A stretch of DNA of 64,000 nt from WHSW01 sp963777775 (GCA_963777775.1 CAVZRL010000005.1:813332-877331); one strand, 5' to 3'. Positions 26,777 to 35,071 are shown, counted from the stretch's first letter. Notes: a model not told the origin generated them from the sequence alone. Made by a program: numbers and translations.

Positions 26777-26923
26777 AACTGCTTTCCATGCAAGCGCAAC
26801 TTCTCCGCGGTGGCATCAACGATCGGCGCTGGGACTACTGCCTCCTACCTAGGACGCGACGCTAAGGGCATACAGCCCCCTGGCGGGGACTGAGGCTGCT
26901 TCGCTTTTCGTCCAAAGCGACTA
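26777..26923 (+). repeat. Island repeat, near full-length copy (D)
   Basis: Left hairpin GCTT-TCCATGC-AAGC, CTCCGCGGTGGC block, CGGCGCTGGGACTACTG, half-stems CTCC/GGAC, core GCGACGCTAAGGGCATACA and right hairpin CGCTTT-TCGTCC-AAAGCG (26902-26919). About 15 bases shorter than copy A between core and right hairpin. Confidence 0.8.
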
Positions 26924-26944
26924 GCCAGCCGTGCCGTATCGCCC

Positions 26945-27271
26945 TTATCCCTCGGCCTCGGCCTCCAGCTCGGCGAGCTCGAGCGCGAAGCCGAGGGCAC
27001 GCGCGATGTTCCCGGCCGCCGCGGCGACGCGAGCCGTGCCGACGATCGGGGCGACGACCGCGAGGACGCTGCGGACCTCCTCCTCATCGACGCCGGCTTC
27101 GCCGGCCACGCCGAGGTTCAGCAGGTACGACGCGGGAGGTGCGTCGACCGCGACCAGGGCGGCGACTCGCACCAGCATAGTCGTACGGTCGTCGAGGCTC
27201 GACACCTCCAGGGAATCGGCGGTCATCGTCGCAAGCAGATCGAGGATCGGGGTCTCGGATTGTGCGGACAT
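26945..27271 (-). CDS. Carboxymuconolactone decarboxylase/AhpD-like protein
   Basis: A 108-residue all-helical protein. LDDRTTMLVRVAALVAVDAPPASYLLNL, followed by GVDEEEVRSVLAVVAPIVG and VAAAAGNIARALG, matches the CMD fold. The CxxC redox pair of AhpD is absent, so a peroxidase role is unlikely. In this actinobacterial subfamily the function is unknown. It is a single minus-strand gene between repeat copies D and E. Confidence 0.75.
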   Translation of the reverse strand: MSAQSETPILDLLATMTADSLEVSSLDDRTTMLVRVAALVAVDAPPASYLLNLGVAGEAGVDEEEVRSVLAVVAPIVGTARVAAAAGNIARALGFALELAELEAEAEG

Positions 27272-27397
27272 TGGGTCTCCTTTGGTCGAGGACGTGGATA
27301 CGTGTCAGGCCCGGAAACGAAACCGCTCGCGAAGAGCATCTCACAGGCTTTCCAGTTTCCAACCTCCCGTTGACCACTAACGGAGTGACTCGCGGAA

Positions 27398-27475
27398 GTT
27401 CTGCTCTCCATGCAAAGCGCACCTTCTCCGCGGTGGCAACAGCGATAAGCGCTGGGACTACTGCGTCCTACCCGT
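27398..27475 (+). repeat. Island repeat, left-half copy (E)
   Basis: TGCTCTCCATGCAAAGCGCA (left hairpin with one mismatch), CTCCGCGGTGGCAACAGCGAT, AAGCGCTGGGACTACTGCG and TCCTACCC are conserved; similarity then stops abruptly at the stop codon of the next minus-strand gene. It is the last copy and marks the right border of the island. Confidence 0.8.
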
Positions 27476-27912
27476 CAGCCGGACGCCCGACGCTTGAGCT
27501 CGCCGCGGCTCGTCACCCCGCCGCCGCGGAACTGATAGCCGACGCTGTTCTGGGACAGCGGCGTGAGCTCGACCGTGCCCTTGCCCTTGCAGGTCTTGCT
27601 CTTGCCCCGGTCGATCACCTCGCGGAACCGATACGCGGTGGTGGTCGCGCCGAGGAAGTCCCAGGTCCCCGAGCAGTCGATTCCCGTGTAGCGGACGGTG
27701 TTCTGCTTCGAGCGCTCGAGCGAGACGATCCTCGCCTCGACCTCGAACGGCTTGCGCCCCTTCTGGCGCAGCTCCCCCGCCCAGCTCCCGGTGATCTCGA
27801 ACTGCGGCTCGTCCTCGGTCGTGATCACCGGCTCCTCGCGCTCGCCGCAGGCGGCCAGTGCCAGCCCGAGGACGAGCAGCGGTATCGCGAGCGCGCGGCG
27901 GGCCATCGGCAC
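27475..27912 (-). CDS. Small lipoprotein, unknown function
   Basis: A 145-residue protein with a lipoprotein signal (LLVLGLALAACG, lipobox LAAC at about residues 19-22). The mature part looks like a small beta-barrel or sandwich (FEITGSWAGELRQKG, NTVRYTGIDCSGTWDF, SVGYQFRGGGV), with Cys in GIDCSGTW and KTCKGKG forming a possible disulfide. Its stop codon is at the exact right end of repeat copy E. No specific family recognised. Confidence 0.65.
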   Translation of the reverse strand: MPMARRALAIPLLVLGLALAACGEREEPVITTEDEPQFEITGSWAGELRQKGRKPFEVEARIVSLERSKQNTVRYTGIDCSGTWDFLGATTTAYRFREVIDRGKSKTCKGKGTVELTPLSQNSVGYQFRGGGVTSRGELKRRASG

Positions 27913-27958
27913 GGGTCATGTTCTACAGGCCCGGCGGCGAACCTCTAGCCTCGGCCGC

Positions 27959-28624
27959 GTGCCCGCCCTGCGCCTGAGCCGATTCGGCCTCGTCAACACC
28001 TACCTGCTCGACGAGGACGACGGGCTGACCGTGATCGACACCATGCTGCCCCGCTCGGGCCAGCGGATCATCGCCGCCGCCGAGACCCGCGGCACGCCGA
28101 TCGCGCGCATCCTGCTCACCCACGCCCACGGCGACCACGTCGGCTCGCTCGACGAGCTGCACGAGGCGGTGCCCGACGCCGAGGTGATCATCTCCGCCCG
28201 CGACGCGCGCCTGCTCGCCAAGGAGATGGACCTCGATCCGGGCGAGCCCGACGACAAGCTCCGCGGCTCATATCCCGGCACCGAGACCAAGCCCGACCGC
28301 GAGATCGCCGCCGGTGACCGGGTCGGCTCGCTGGAGGCGATCGCCGCCCCGGGCCACACGCCGGGCCAGCTCGCCTTTCTCGACTCGCGCGACCGGACGC
28401 TCTACTGCGCCGACGCCTACTCGACCCTGGGCGGCGTCGCGACAAGCGCCAAGGTCAACCCGTTCTTTCCACTGCCCGGGATGGCGACCTGGCATCGGGA
28501 GACGGCGCTCGCGAGCGCCCGGGCGCTGCGGGCGCTCGACCCGAAGGCGCTCGCCCCCGGGCACGGCAAGGTGGTGGACAATCCCGGCAGCGAGATGGAC
28601 CGCGCGGTCGAGAAGGCAAGCTGA
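27959..28624 (+). CDS. Metallo-beta-lactamase-fold hydrolase
   Basis: A 221-residue zinc hydrolase. The metal motif is LLTHAHGDHVGSLDEL; further ligands are in AAPGHTPGQLAF, DAYS and the end ALAPGHGKVV. The start GTG 27959 has no clear ribosome site, so a leaderless mRNA is possible. The substrate could be a thioester, lactone or glyoxalase-II-type compound; sequence alone does not decide. It lies just outside the repeat island and is followed by a small unknown gene in the same direction. Confidence 0.88.
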   Translation: MPALRLSRFGLVNTYLLDEDDGLTVIDTMLPRSGQRIIAAAETRGTPIARILLTHAHGDHVGSLDELHEAVPDAEVIISARDARLLAKEMDLDPGEPDDKLRGSYPGTETKPDREIAAGDRVGSLEAIAAPGHTPGQLAFLDSRDRTLYCADAYSTLGGVATSAKVNPFFPLPGMATWHRETALASARALRALDPKALAPGHGKVVDNPGSEMDRAVEKAS

Positions 28625-28639
28625 CGAGAGGAGACGCGG

Positions 28640-29116
28640 ATGGCGACGAAGGCTGACTTCAACGCGGAGGAGTGGCAGCAGGTGGCCGGCGCGCCGGCGA
28701 TCGCGGGATTCATCGTGATCACCGCTCAGAAGGGCGGCACGATCCGCGAGACGATGGCGATGGGCAAGGCTTACGCGGAGGCGAAGAAGGAGCATGACGA
28801 CGGCCTGCTGGGCGAGATCGTCGACACCTCGCCCCAGCCCGACCTCGAGGGCCTCAAGAGCCAGGAGGAGCTGCGGGTCAAGGGCCTGGCGAAGCTGCGC
28901 GAGGCGGTCGAGCTGCTCGAGTCCAAGGCGACGCCGGAGGAGGTCGACGGCTACAAGGCCTTCACCCTTACCGTCGCCCAGCGGGCCGCCGAGGCCGACA
29001 AGTCGGGCGGGGTGGTCGGGATCGGCGGCGAGCGGGTCAGCGACGCCGAGCGCGAGGCGCTGGCGGCGATCGCGGAGGCGCTCGGCACCCAGCCTCCCGA
29101 GCTGCCGGCCGAGTAG
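28640..29116 (+). CDS. Conserved hypothetical helical protein
   Basis: A 158-residue acidic, helix-rich protein with GAGGAGA ahead of ATG 28640, 16 bases after the MBL gene. Recognisable pieces are AGAPAIAGFIVITAQKGGTIRETMAMG, LKSQEELRVKGLAKLREAV and SGGVVGIGGERVSDAEREAL. The last resembles the end of TerB-like or stress-related small proteins, but I cannot assign a family. No signal peptide or membrane segment. Confidence 0.65.
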   Translation: MATKADFNAEEWQQVAGAPAIAGFIVITAQKGGTIRETMAMGKAYAEAKKEHDDGLLGEIVDTSPQPDLEGLKSQEELRVKGLAKLREAVELLESKATPEEVDGYKAFTLTVAQRAAEADKSGGVVGIGGERVSDAEREALAAIAEALGTQPPELPAE

Positions 29117-29125
29117 GCGCGCGGC

Positions 29126-30964
29126 TCAGCCCGGTTCGCGCTCCGCCTCCGCCTCGGCGGCGGTCTCCTCGGCGCGCTCGAGCCGGCGCTCGATCAGCTC
29201 CAGGCCCGAGGCCCAGAAGCCCGGGTCGGTGAGGTCGACGCCGACGATCTCGCCCAGCTCCTCGGGCGAGCGCGAGCCGCCGGCGCGCAGCAGCTCGAGG
29301 TAGGAGCCGACGAACTCCTCGCCGCGCTCCTCATAGCGGCGATAGACCGAGAGCGCCAGCAGGTGCCCGTAGGCGTAGGCATAGACGTAGCCGGGCGTGT
29401 CGATGAAGTGCGGCACGTATGACCACCAGGAGCCGTAGTCGTCGCCGAGCTCGACCGAGTCGCCGAGCAGGTCGGCCTGGGTCTCGAGCCAGGCGGTCGC
29501 GAAGCCGTCGACCGAGAGCTCGCCCGACTCGCGGCGCTCGGTGTGGACGCGGTCCTCGAACCGGTTCATCGCCACCTGGCGAAAGACGGCGGCGACAGCG
29601 CCGTCGAGCGAGTCGGCGAGCAGCGAGAGCCGCGCCGCAGCGTCGGGGGCGCGCGCGAGCAGGGCCCCGAGCACGATCGACTCGCCGAAGATCGAGGCGG
29701 TCTCGGCGACCGTGAGCGGGGTCGCGAACTCGAAGATCCCCTTCGGGCGCGCGAGCGCCGCGTGCACGCCGTGGCCGAGCTCGTGCGCCATCACCAGCAC
29801 GTCGCCGGGGCGCGAGGTGTAGTTGAGCATCACGTAGGGGTGCGCCGACGGGACCGCGTAGGAGCAGAAGGCGCCGCCGCGCTTGCCGGGCGCGGGCGGC
29901 GCGTCGACGTACGCGCCGCTGAAGAACCCGCCCGCGACCTCGCCGAGCTCGGGCGAGAAGCCGCGGTAGCAGTCGAGGACCAGCTCGCGCGCCTCGTCGT
30001 AGGCGATCCGCTGCTCGGACTCGGCGACCGGCGCCATCCGGTCGTAGTGGGCGAGCCGGTCGAGCCCGAGGATCCGCGCCTTGAGCCGATACCAGCGCCG
30101 CGCCAGCTCGTAGTGCTCGACCACGGCCTCGATCAGCGCCGCGACCGACTCGTCGGAGGCCTCGTTGGCGAGGTTTCGCGAGGCGAGCCAGTGCTCGTAG
30201 GAGCGCAGGCGGTCCTTGGTCGCCTTGTCGGCGAGCAGGGTGTTGAGGACGAAGCCGCGGGTGCGAAGCCCGGGCTCGAGCGCCGCGGTGACGCCCTCGG
30301 CGACCGCGCGGCGCGCCTCGCGGTCGGGGTCCTGGAGCACCGCGAGCGCCTCCATCAGCTGCACCGGCTCGTCGGCGTCGGGGAGCTCGACCGTGATCGC
30401 CGAGGTCTGCTCGGTGAACAGGCGCGCGAACGCCGAGCGCCCGGTGACCGCGGTCTCGGTCAGGATCTTCTCCTCGGGCTCTGAGAGCTGGTGCGGGCGG
30501 TAGCGGCGCAGGGTGGTGAGGTGATGTCGCCAGCGCTCGAGCTCGGGCGCGGCGAGCAGCTCGGCGGCGCGCTCGTCGTCGACCAGGTTCCACTCGAGGT
30601 CGAAGAAGAGCAGCGTCGTCTGCAGCTGCGCCGAGCGCTCCTGGACGCGCTGCATCAGCGCCCCCGCCTCGGGCGACTGGGTGTCGACCGAGAAGCCGAG
30701 CGCGGCGTAGCCGCCGGCGCGCCCGACGAGGTCGGCGATCTCCTCCAGCTCGCCCATCGCCGCGGCGACGGAGGCGGCGTCGAGCTCGGCGACCTTGCCG
30801 CGGTACCGGTCTGCGAAGGACTCGGCGCGCCGCTCGGCGTCGTCGAGGCGAGCGGTGACACCCTCGGCGCCCTCGCCACCGACCAGCGGCTCGAGGTCCC
30901 AGCGCGCATCGGCGAGCGCCTGGTCGGCGGGCGGCGCCGCGGCGGCGGGTGCCTCGGAATGCAT
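29126..30964 (-). CDS. pepF: Oligoendopeptidase F (M3 family metallopeptidase)
   Basis: A 612-residue cytoplasmic zinc peptidase that trims oligopeptides. The active site MAHELGHGVHAALA (HExxH) is followed about 25 residues later by the third ligand region VAETASIFGESIV. The length and the helical N-terminal half match PepF/M3B. The start at 30964 is followed by a short Ala/Pro-rich N-terminus (AAPPADQALADARWDLEPL) that leads straight into the domain. It is probably cotranscribed after corA, 10 bases away on the same strand. Confidence 0.92.
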   Translation of the reverse strand: MHSEAPAAAAPPADQALADARWDLEPLVGGEGAEGVTARLDDAERRAESFADRYRGKVAELDAASVAAAMGELEEIADLVGRAGGYAALGFSVDTQSPEAGALMQRVQERSAQLQTTLLFFDLEWNLVDDERAAELLAAPELERWRHHLTTLRRYRPHQLSEPEEKILTETAVTGRSAFARLFTEQTSAITVELPDADEPVQLMEALAVLQDPDREARRAVAEGVTAALEPGLRTRGFVLNTLLADKATKDRLRSYEHWLASRNLANEASDESVAALIEAVVEHYELARRWYRLKARILGLDRLAHYDRMAPVAESEQRIAYDEARELVLDCYRGFSPELGEVAGGFFSGAYVDAPPAPGKRGGAFCSYAVPSAHPYVMLNYTSRPGDVLVMAHELGHGVHAALARPKGIFEFATPLTVAETASIFGESIVLGALLARAPDAAARLSLLADSLDGAVAAVFRQVAMNRFEDRVHTERRESGELSVDGFATAWLETQADLLGDSVELGDDYGSWWSYVPHFIDTPGYVYAYAYGHLLALSVYRRYEERGEEFVGSYLELLRAGGSRSPEELGEIVGVDLTDPGFWASGLELIERRLERAEETAAEAEAEREPG

Positions 30965-30974
30965 GCCGAGGAGG

Positions 30975-31949
30975 CTACTCAGCGACGCGATCGCGCAACA
31001 GCAGCAAGGCGAGCAGGAGCAGGAGTGCGAGCAGCGACCCGACGCCGAGCAGCCAGAAGGCGGCCGCCGAGTCGACCTTGCCCACCATCCACTCGAAGTT
31101 CATCCCGAAGAACCCGGTGATGAAGGTCAGCGGCAGGAAGATCGTCGCCACGATCGTCAGTCGGTAGCTGGTCTCGTTGAGCTTTACCTGGAGCGCGTTG
31201 GAGAGCGCCTGGCTCGCCGCGTCGATCCGGTCGACGGCGCGATCGAGCTGGGCCTCGATGCGCTCGAAGTACTGGTGGCGGTCGGGCTCGAGGCTGGAGA
31301 CTTGCTCGATCTCCTCGCCGACTCGCTCGAACAGGGCCCGCTCGGGCCCGATCCGCAGGCGCAGCGTGGTGAGCTGGGTGCGCAGGCTGCGAATGCTCGC
31401 CTCGTCGGCCTTGCGGGGGCGCAGCCCGGCCTCCATCAGCCGGGTCTCGAGATCGCTGATCTCGCCCTCGATCGTCGCCAGCGCCTCGAGCACGGTGTTG
31501 GTCATCCCGTCGAGTGCCACATAGATGACGTAGCGCTCCGTGCGCCCGGCCGGAATCTGTCCACCGGCGACCAGTTCGGGCAGGTCGAGCCGGTGCTCGT
31601 GGGCGGTGATCAGGAAGTCGCCGTGGAGGAGGACGTTGACGCGTACTAGACGCAGCACCTGATCCTCCTCGCGTCCATCCCCGAACCCCTCTGGCCCCGC
31701 ATCACACCAGAACGGGAACACGATCAGGTCACCCTCGACATGCATCCGATGCGCGGGTGCGCCGCCGGGCTGAAAGCTTTCGAGCTTTCGAGCGGCGGCC
31801 TCCGAGACCCCGAACGCCTGCGCGATGTCCGCCGCCCCGATCCCATCGGCGAGACCCAGATCGGCCCAGAAGAACTCGTTCCGGGAGCGATGCTCGGCGA
31901 CCTCCGCCGAGTCGCACCGGTGCATGATCGGGATCTGCGGTGCGGCCAC
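30975..31949 (-). CDS. corA: CorA-type magnesium/cobalt transporter
   Basis: About 324 residues. A long cytoplasmic N-terminal domain and coiled helix (LDRAVDRIDAASQALSNALQ) are followed by two C-terminal spans with the signature FFGMNFEW in the loop after the first. GTG 31949 gives a normal-length protein, and ATG 31925 is an alternative. The residues before that would overlap the divergent channel gene's promoter. It forms a pentameric divalent-cation channel and lies divergently beside a K+ channel gene. Confidence 0.88.
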   Translation of the reverse strand: MAAPQIPIMHRCDSAEVAEHRSRNEFFWADLGLADGIGAADIAQAFGVSEAAARKLESFQPGGAPAHRMHVEGDLIVFPFWCDAGPEGFGDGREEDQVLRLVRVNVLLHGDFLITAHEHRLDLPELVAGGQIPAGRTERYVIYVALDGMTNTVLEALATIEGEISDLETRLMEAGLRPRKADEASIRSLRTQLTTLRLRIGPERALFERVGEEIEQVSSLEPDRHQYFERIEAQLDRAVDRIDAASQALSNALQVKLNETSYRLTIVATIFLPLTFITGFFGMNFEWMVGKVDSAAAFWLLGVGSLLALLLLLALLLLRDRVAE

Positions 31950-32010
31950 CTCGCCGCTGACTTTAGGCGCGGCTCCGGACCCCCCCTCGCCGGATAGCCT
32001 GCGGCGGTCG

Positions 32011-33036
32011 ATGCCAAGGGACGCGCCGAGCACCGGGATCGTGGTCGAGCTTCCGGGACAGGAGGCGAGCCCGTTCACGAAGATCTGGCGCCGGCTGCTG
32101 CTGGCGCTGGCGCTGATCACGCTCGTCGCCCTGGTCACCTACATCGGGCGCGACGGGTACGTGGATCCCGAGGACGACTCGATCAGCCTCCTCGACGCGT
32201 TCTATTACTCAACCGTCTCGATCACCACCACGGGCTATGGCGACGTGCGCCCGGCCAGCGACGAGGCCCGCCTGGTGACCACGATCCTCGTCACCCCGGC
32301 CCGGGTCCTGTTCCTGATCCTGCTCGTCGGGACGACTTTGGAGATACTCGCGGAGCGAAGCCGCCAGGCCTACCGCCGGGCGCGCTGGAGGAGGAGCTTG
32401 GACGAGCACACGATCATCTGCGGCTACGGGACCAAGGGGCGGACCGCGGTCCGGACGCTGCTCGGCAAGGGGGCGACCGTCGAGCGGATCGTCGTCATCG
32501 ACGAGCGCTCGGACGCGGCCGCCGCGGCCAAGGCGGACGGCTACGCGGTGGTGATCGGCGACGCCGCCAACCGCGCGACGCTCGAGCAGGCCGAGATCGA
32601 GCGCGCGAGCTCGGTCGTCGTCGCGGTCGACCGCGACGACACCGCGGTCCTGGTCACGCTCACCGCCCGGGAGCTGAACGAGCGGGCGACGATCGTCGCC
32701 TCGGTGCGCGAGGAGGAGAACGTGCACCTGCTGCACCAGAGCGGCGCCGACAGCGTCGTCACCTCCTCGGCCGCCGCCGGACGGCTGCTCGGGCTGTCGA
32801 CCGAGACGCCGCAGATCACCGAGCTGCTCGAGGACCTGCTCACCGTGGGCCAGGGGCTCGACATCGTCGAGCGCGCGGTCGGGCCCGAGGAGGCGGGCTC
32901 ACCGGCGGGCAGCAGCGGGCGCGACACGATGCTGCTCGCGGTCGTCCGCGACGGCGAGCTGATCCGCTTCGACGACGAGCGGATCGCCGAGCTGCGCGCC
33001 GGCGACCGGATCGTCGAGCTGCAGACCGCCGCCTGA
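32011..33036 (+). CDS. Two-helix potassium channel with RCK (TrkA-N/C) domains
   Basis: A 341-residue protein. Two membrane spans flank the pore helix and selectivity filter TTTGYGDVRP, then a Rossmann RCK domain (IICGYGTKGRTAVRTLLGKG, VIGDAANRATLEQAEI, VVVAVDRDDTAVL) and a C-terminal TrkA-C-like domain ending DDERIAELRAGDRIVEL. This is the Kch/MthK layout of a ligand-gated K+ channel. ATG 32011 is the first start after the divergent corA region. Confidence 0.92.
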   Translation: MPRDAPSTGIVVELPGQEASPFTKIWRRLLLALALITLVALVTYIGRDGYVDPEDDSISLLDAFYYSTVSITTTGYGDVRPASDEARLVTTILVTPARVLFLILLVGTTLEILAERSRQAYRRARWRRSLDEHTIICGYGTKGRTAVRTLLGKGATVERIVVIDERSDAAAAAKADGYAVVIGDAANRATLEQAEIERASSVVVAVDRDDTAVLVTLTARELNERATIVASVREEENVHLLHQSGADSVVTSSAAAGRLLGLSTETPQITELLEDLLTVGQGLDIVERAVGPEEAGSPAGSSGRDTMLLAVVRDGELIRFDDERIAELRAGDRIVELQTAA

Positions 33037-33039
33037 GCG

Positions 33040-33393
33040 CTACATCCTGCCCGAATCAGCGAGCCCAAAAGGACTGCCCTCGGAATCGCGACAGATTGCC
33101 CACCGCTCACCCGGGTGGACGACGCTGCCACCGAGCCGTTCCACCCGCTCCACGGCTGCGCCTAGATCGCCGACCTCGAAATAGGGCAGCGAGAATGAGT
33201 CGCCCGGGCCGCGGCCGCGCGCGTGCACGCCGACCGCCGGCACACCGTCGCCCGTCTGCCAGCCCTCCCCCTGGTCCGCGCGCCGCGGCTCGAGCTCGGC
33301 GCCCAGCAACCCGCCCCAGAACCGCCGCGCCCGCTCCGGGTCGTCGGCCGGGAACTCGATCAGCGACGTGCGCGCCTCGGGCACGCGGATCAC
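33040..33393 (-). CDS. VOC (glyoxalase/bleomycin-resistance fold) protein
   Basis: A 117-residue protein with the beta-alpha-beta-beta-beta layout of the VOC superfamily: LIEFPADDPERARRFWGGLLG, PYFEVGDLGAAVERVERLGG and the end WAICRDSEGSPFGLAD. One VOC monomer is expected to dimerise. Metal-ligand positions cannot be assigned with certainty. The stop at 33040 is just past the K+ channel stop, so the two genes converge. Confidence 0.82.
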   Translation of the reverse strand: MIRVPEARTSLIEFPADDPERARRFWGGLLGAELEPRRADQGEGWQTGDGVPAVGVHARGRGPGDSFSLPYFEVGDLGAAVERVERLGGSVVHPGERWAICRDSEGSPFGLADSGRM

Positions 33394-33427
33394 GATAGCC
33401 GCCGCTCAGCCGCCTAGCTTGCAGGCC

Positions 33428-33964
33428 GTGCGACGCTTGCCAGAGCGGGCGAGGAAGCGGCGAGCGAGCGCCCCGGCGCGCCGCCATCCCGCCTACTACC
33501 GGGTCGCCGGGATCGATCTGCGCCGTGAGATGGAGCGGCTGCGGGCACTGGCAGTATTCGCCCGCGGCCCGCTGGCCGAGAGCTCGCCGAAGCTGAAGGT
33601 GAGGCGCGCGAGCCGGCGACCGAACCGGCTCGGCTTCGCCATCCCCGGCGAGTCGCGGCTCTCGGTCACCGACTATCCCGGGATCAGGCCCGGCGACGCG
33701 CTCGAGACGCTGCTGCACGAGCTCGTCCACCTGCATGTCGGCCGCCGGCGAGACGGACACGCGTGGCACGGGCGGACGTTCAAGGACACTTTGGCCCGGG
33801 CGATGGCCGAGGCCTACGGGATCACCGTGCGACCGCCAAACTGCCGCCACGGCGTCTACGCCGACGCACTGGAGCGGCGGCGGCTGCGCAAGGGCGAGCA
33901 GTCGAGCTGCCCCCCCCCGCCCCCCGTCACCACCTCGCGCGCCAGCGGCACGCCGGGGCGGTAG
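33428..33964 (+). CDS. SprT-like zinc metallopeptidase
   Basis: About 178 residues as read. The active site is ETLLHELVHLHVGRR (HExxH) followed by DGHAWHGRTFKDTLARAM, which fits SprT-like/WSS1-related metallopeptidases. The GTG start at 33428 gives a basic N-terminus (RRLPERARKRRASAPARR). The last ~40 codons, after RRRLRKGEQ, pass through a C-rich tract (CCCCCCCCGCCCCCC, about 33912) and run more than 100 bases into the 3' end of hutI on the other strand, so the true C-terminus is doubtful. Confidence 0.75.
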   Translation: MRRLPERARKRRASAPARRHPAYYRVAGIDLRREMERLRALAVFARGPLAESSPKLKVRRASRRPNRLGFAIPGESRLSVTDYPGIRPGDALETLLHELVHLHVGRRRDGHAWHGRTFKDTLARAMAEAYGITVRPPNCRHGVYADALERRRLRKGEQSSCPPPPPVTTSRASGTPGR

Positions 33965-35067
33965 ATCAGGTGCGCGTAGGAGGGCGCCTCGAGCACGACC
34001 GCGTCGGCCCGGGCGCCTGGGCGCAGGCGCCCGACGTCGTCGCGACGCAGGGCCCGGGCTCCGCCCAGCGTCGCCGCGAGCAGCGCCTCCTCGATCGTCA
34101 TCCCGAGCTCGCGCACGGCCAAGGCGAGGCAGAACGCCATCGACGTCGTGTAGCTCGAGCCCGGGTTGCAGTTGGTCGCGATCGCGACCTCGGCCCCGGC
34201 GTCGAGGACCGCGCGCGCGTCGGGGTAGGGCTGGCGGGTCGAGAAGTCGGTCGCCGGGAGGAAGGTGGCGACGGTCTCGCCGCCGGCCAGCGCCTCGACG
34301 TCCGCCTCGGTGAGGTAGGTGCAGTGGTCGACCGAGGCCGCCCCGAGCTCGACCGCGAGCGCCACCCCCGCCCCCGGGCCGAGCTGGTTTCCGTGCACGC
34401 GCAGCCCGAGGCCGGCGGCGCGCCCCGCCTCGAGCACGGCCCGCGACTGCTCCGGGTCGAAGGCGCCGCGCTCGCAGAAGACGTCGATCCAGCGGCAGTA
34501 CGGGGCACAGGCCTCGAGCATCTCCCCGCAGACGAGCGCGACGTAGTCGTCGGGGCGGCGCTCGTAGTCGGCCGGGACCGCGTGCGCGCCGAGGAACGTG
34601 ACCTCGTCGGTGAGCCTGGCGGCGACCTCGCACAGCCGCCGTTCACCCTCGACCTCGAGCGCGTAGCCGGACTTGATCTCGATCGCGGTGATCCCGGCGC
34701 GCCGCGCCTCGGCGAGCCGCTCCCGGGCAAGCGACTCGAGCTCTTCGGTCGACGCCCGAGCGGTGGCCTCGCTGGTCACCCTGATCCCTCCGGCCTCATA
34801 CGGCGCTCCCGCCATCCGCGCGGCGAACTCCTCGGCCCGGTCGCCCGCGAACACCAGGTGCGTGTGCGAGTCGACGAAGCCCGGGATCACGCAGCGCCCG
34901 CCGGCGTCGAGCCGGCGGTCACCGGCGGCGCCCGCCCGCTCGACGGCGACCACCCGCTCGCCCTCGCAGACCAGGGCGGCGTCGGTGACGACCCCGAGCG
35001 GCCCCTCGCCGAGCTCGGGGTCGTTGGTGACCAGCTGGCCGATGTTGTCGATCACCAACGCGCTCAT
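33856..35067 (-). CDS. hutI: Imidazolonepropionase
   Basis: Hydrolyses 4-imidazolone-5-propanoate to N-formimino-L-glutamate, step 3 of histidine breakdown. 403 residues as read. Motifs: VDSHTHLVFAGDRAEEFA, IEIKSGYALEVEGE, FLGAHAVPADY, VHGNQLGPGAG, SVDHCTYL and ATNCNPGSSYTTSMAF, covering metal and substrate residues. Start ATG 35067 is 4 bases after hutF. The last ~23 residues follow a G-run (GGGGGGCGGGGGGGGG) and are probably spurious; the real stop likely lies nearer 33930. Confidence 0.93.
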   Translation of the reverse strand: MSALVIDNIGQLVTNDPELGEGPLGVVTDAALVCEGERVVAVERAGAAGDRRLDAGGRCVIPGFVDSHTHLVFAGDRAEEFAARMAGAPYEAGGIRVTSEATARASTEELESLARERLAEARRAGITAIEIKSGYALEVEGERRLCEVAARLTDEVTFLGAHAVPADYERRPDDYVALVCGEMLEACAPYCRWIDVFCERGAFDPEQSRAVLEAGRAAGLGLRVHGNQLGPGAGVALAVELGAASVDHCTYLTEADVEALAGGETVATFLPATDFSTRQPYPDARAVLDAGAEVAIATNCNPGSSYTTSMAFCLALAVRELGMTIEEALLAATLGGARALRRDDVGRLRPGARADAVVLEAPSYAHLIYRPGVPLAREVVTGGGGGQLDCSPLRSRRRSSASA

Positions 35068-35071
35068 CGGC

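Noticed and set aside
22555..27475. Classical integron attC sites
   Set aside because: The repeats resemble attC in having inverted ends, one orientation and genes between, but they lack the RYYYAAC/GTTRRRY core sites at their ends and no intI-like gene is present. I therefore describe them as an unknown repeat.
19958..27475. CRISPR array
   Set aside because: Repeats are about 160 bp, degenerate and separated by whole genes of different length; there are no short regular spacers and no cas genes.
19958..27475. Insertion sequences or prophage
   Set aside because: No transposase, integrase, phage structural or replication gene is recognisable in the island, and no target-site duplications could be fixed around repeat copies.
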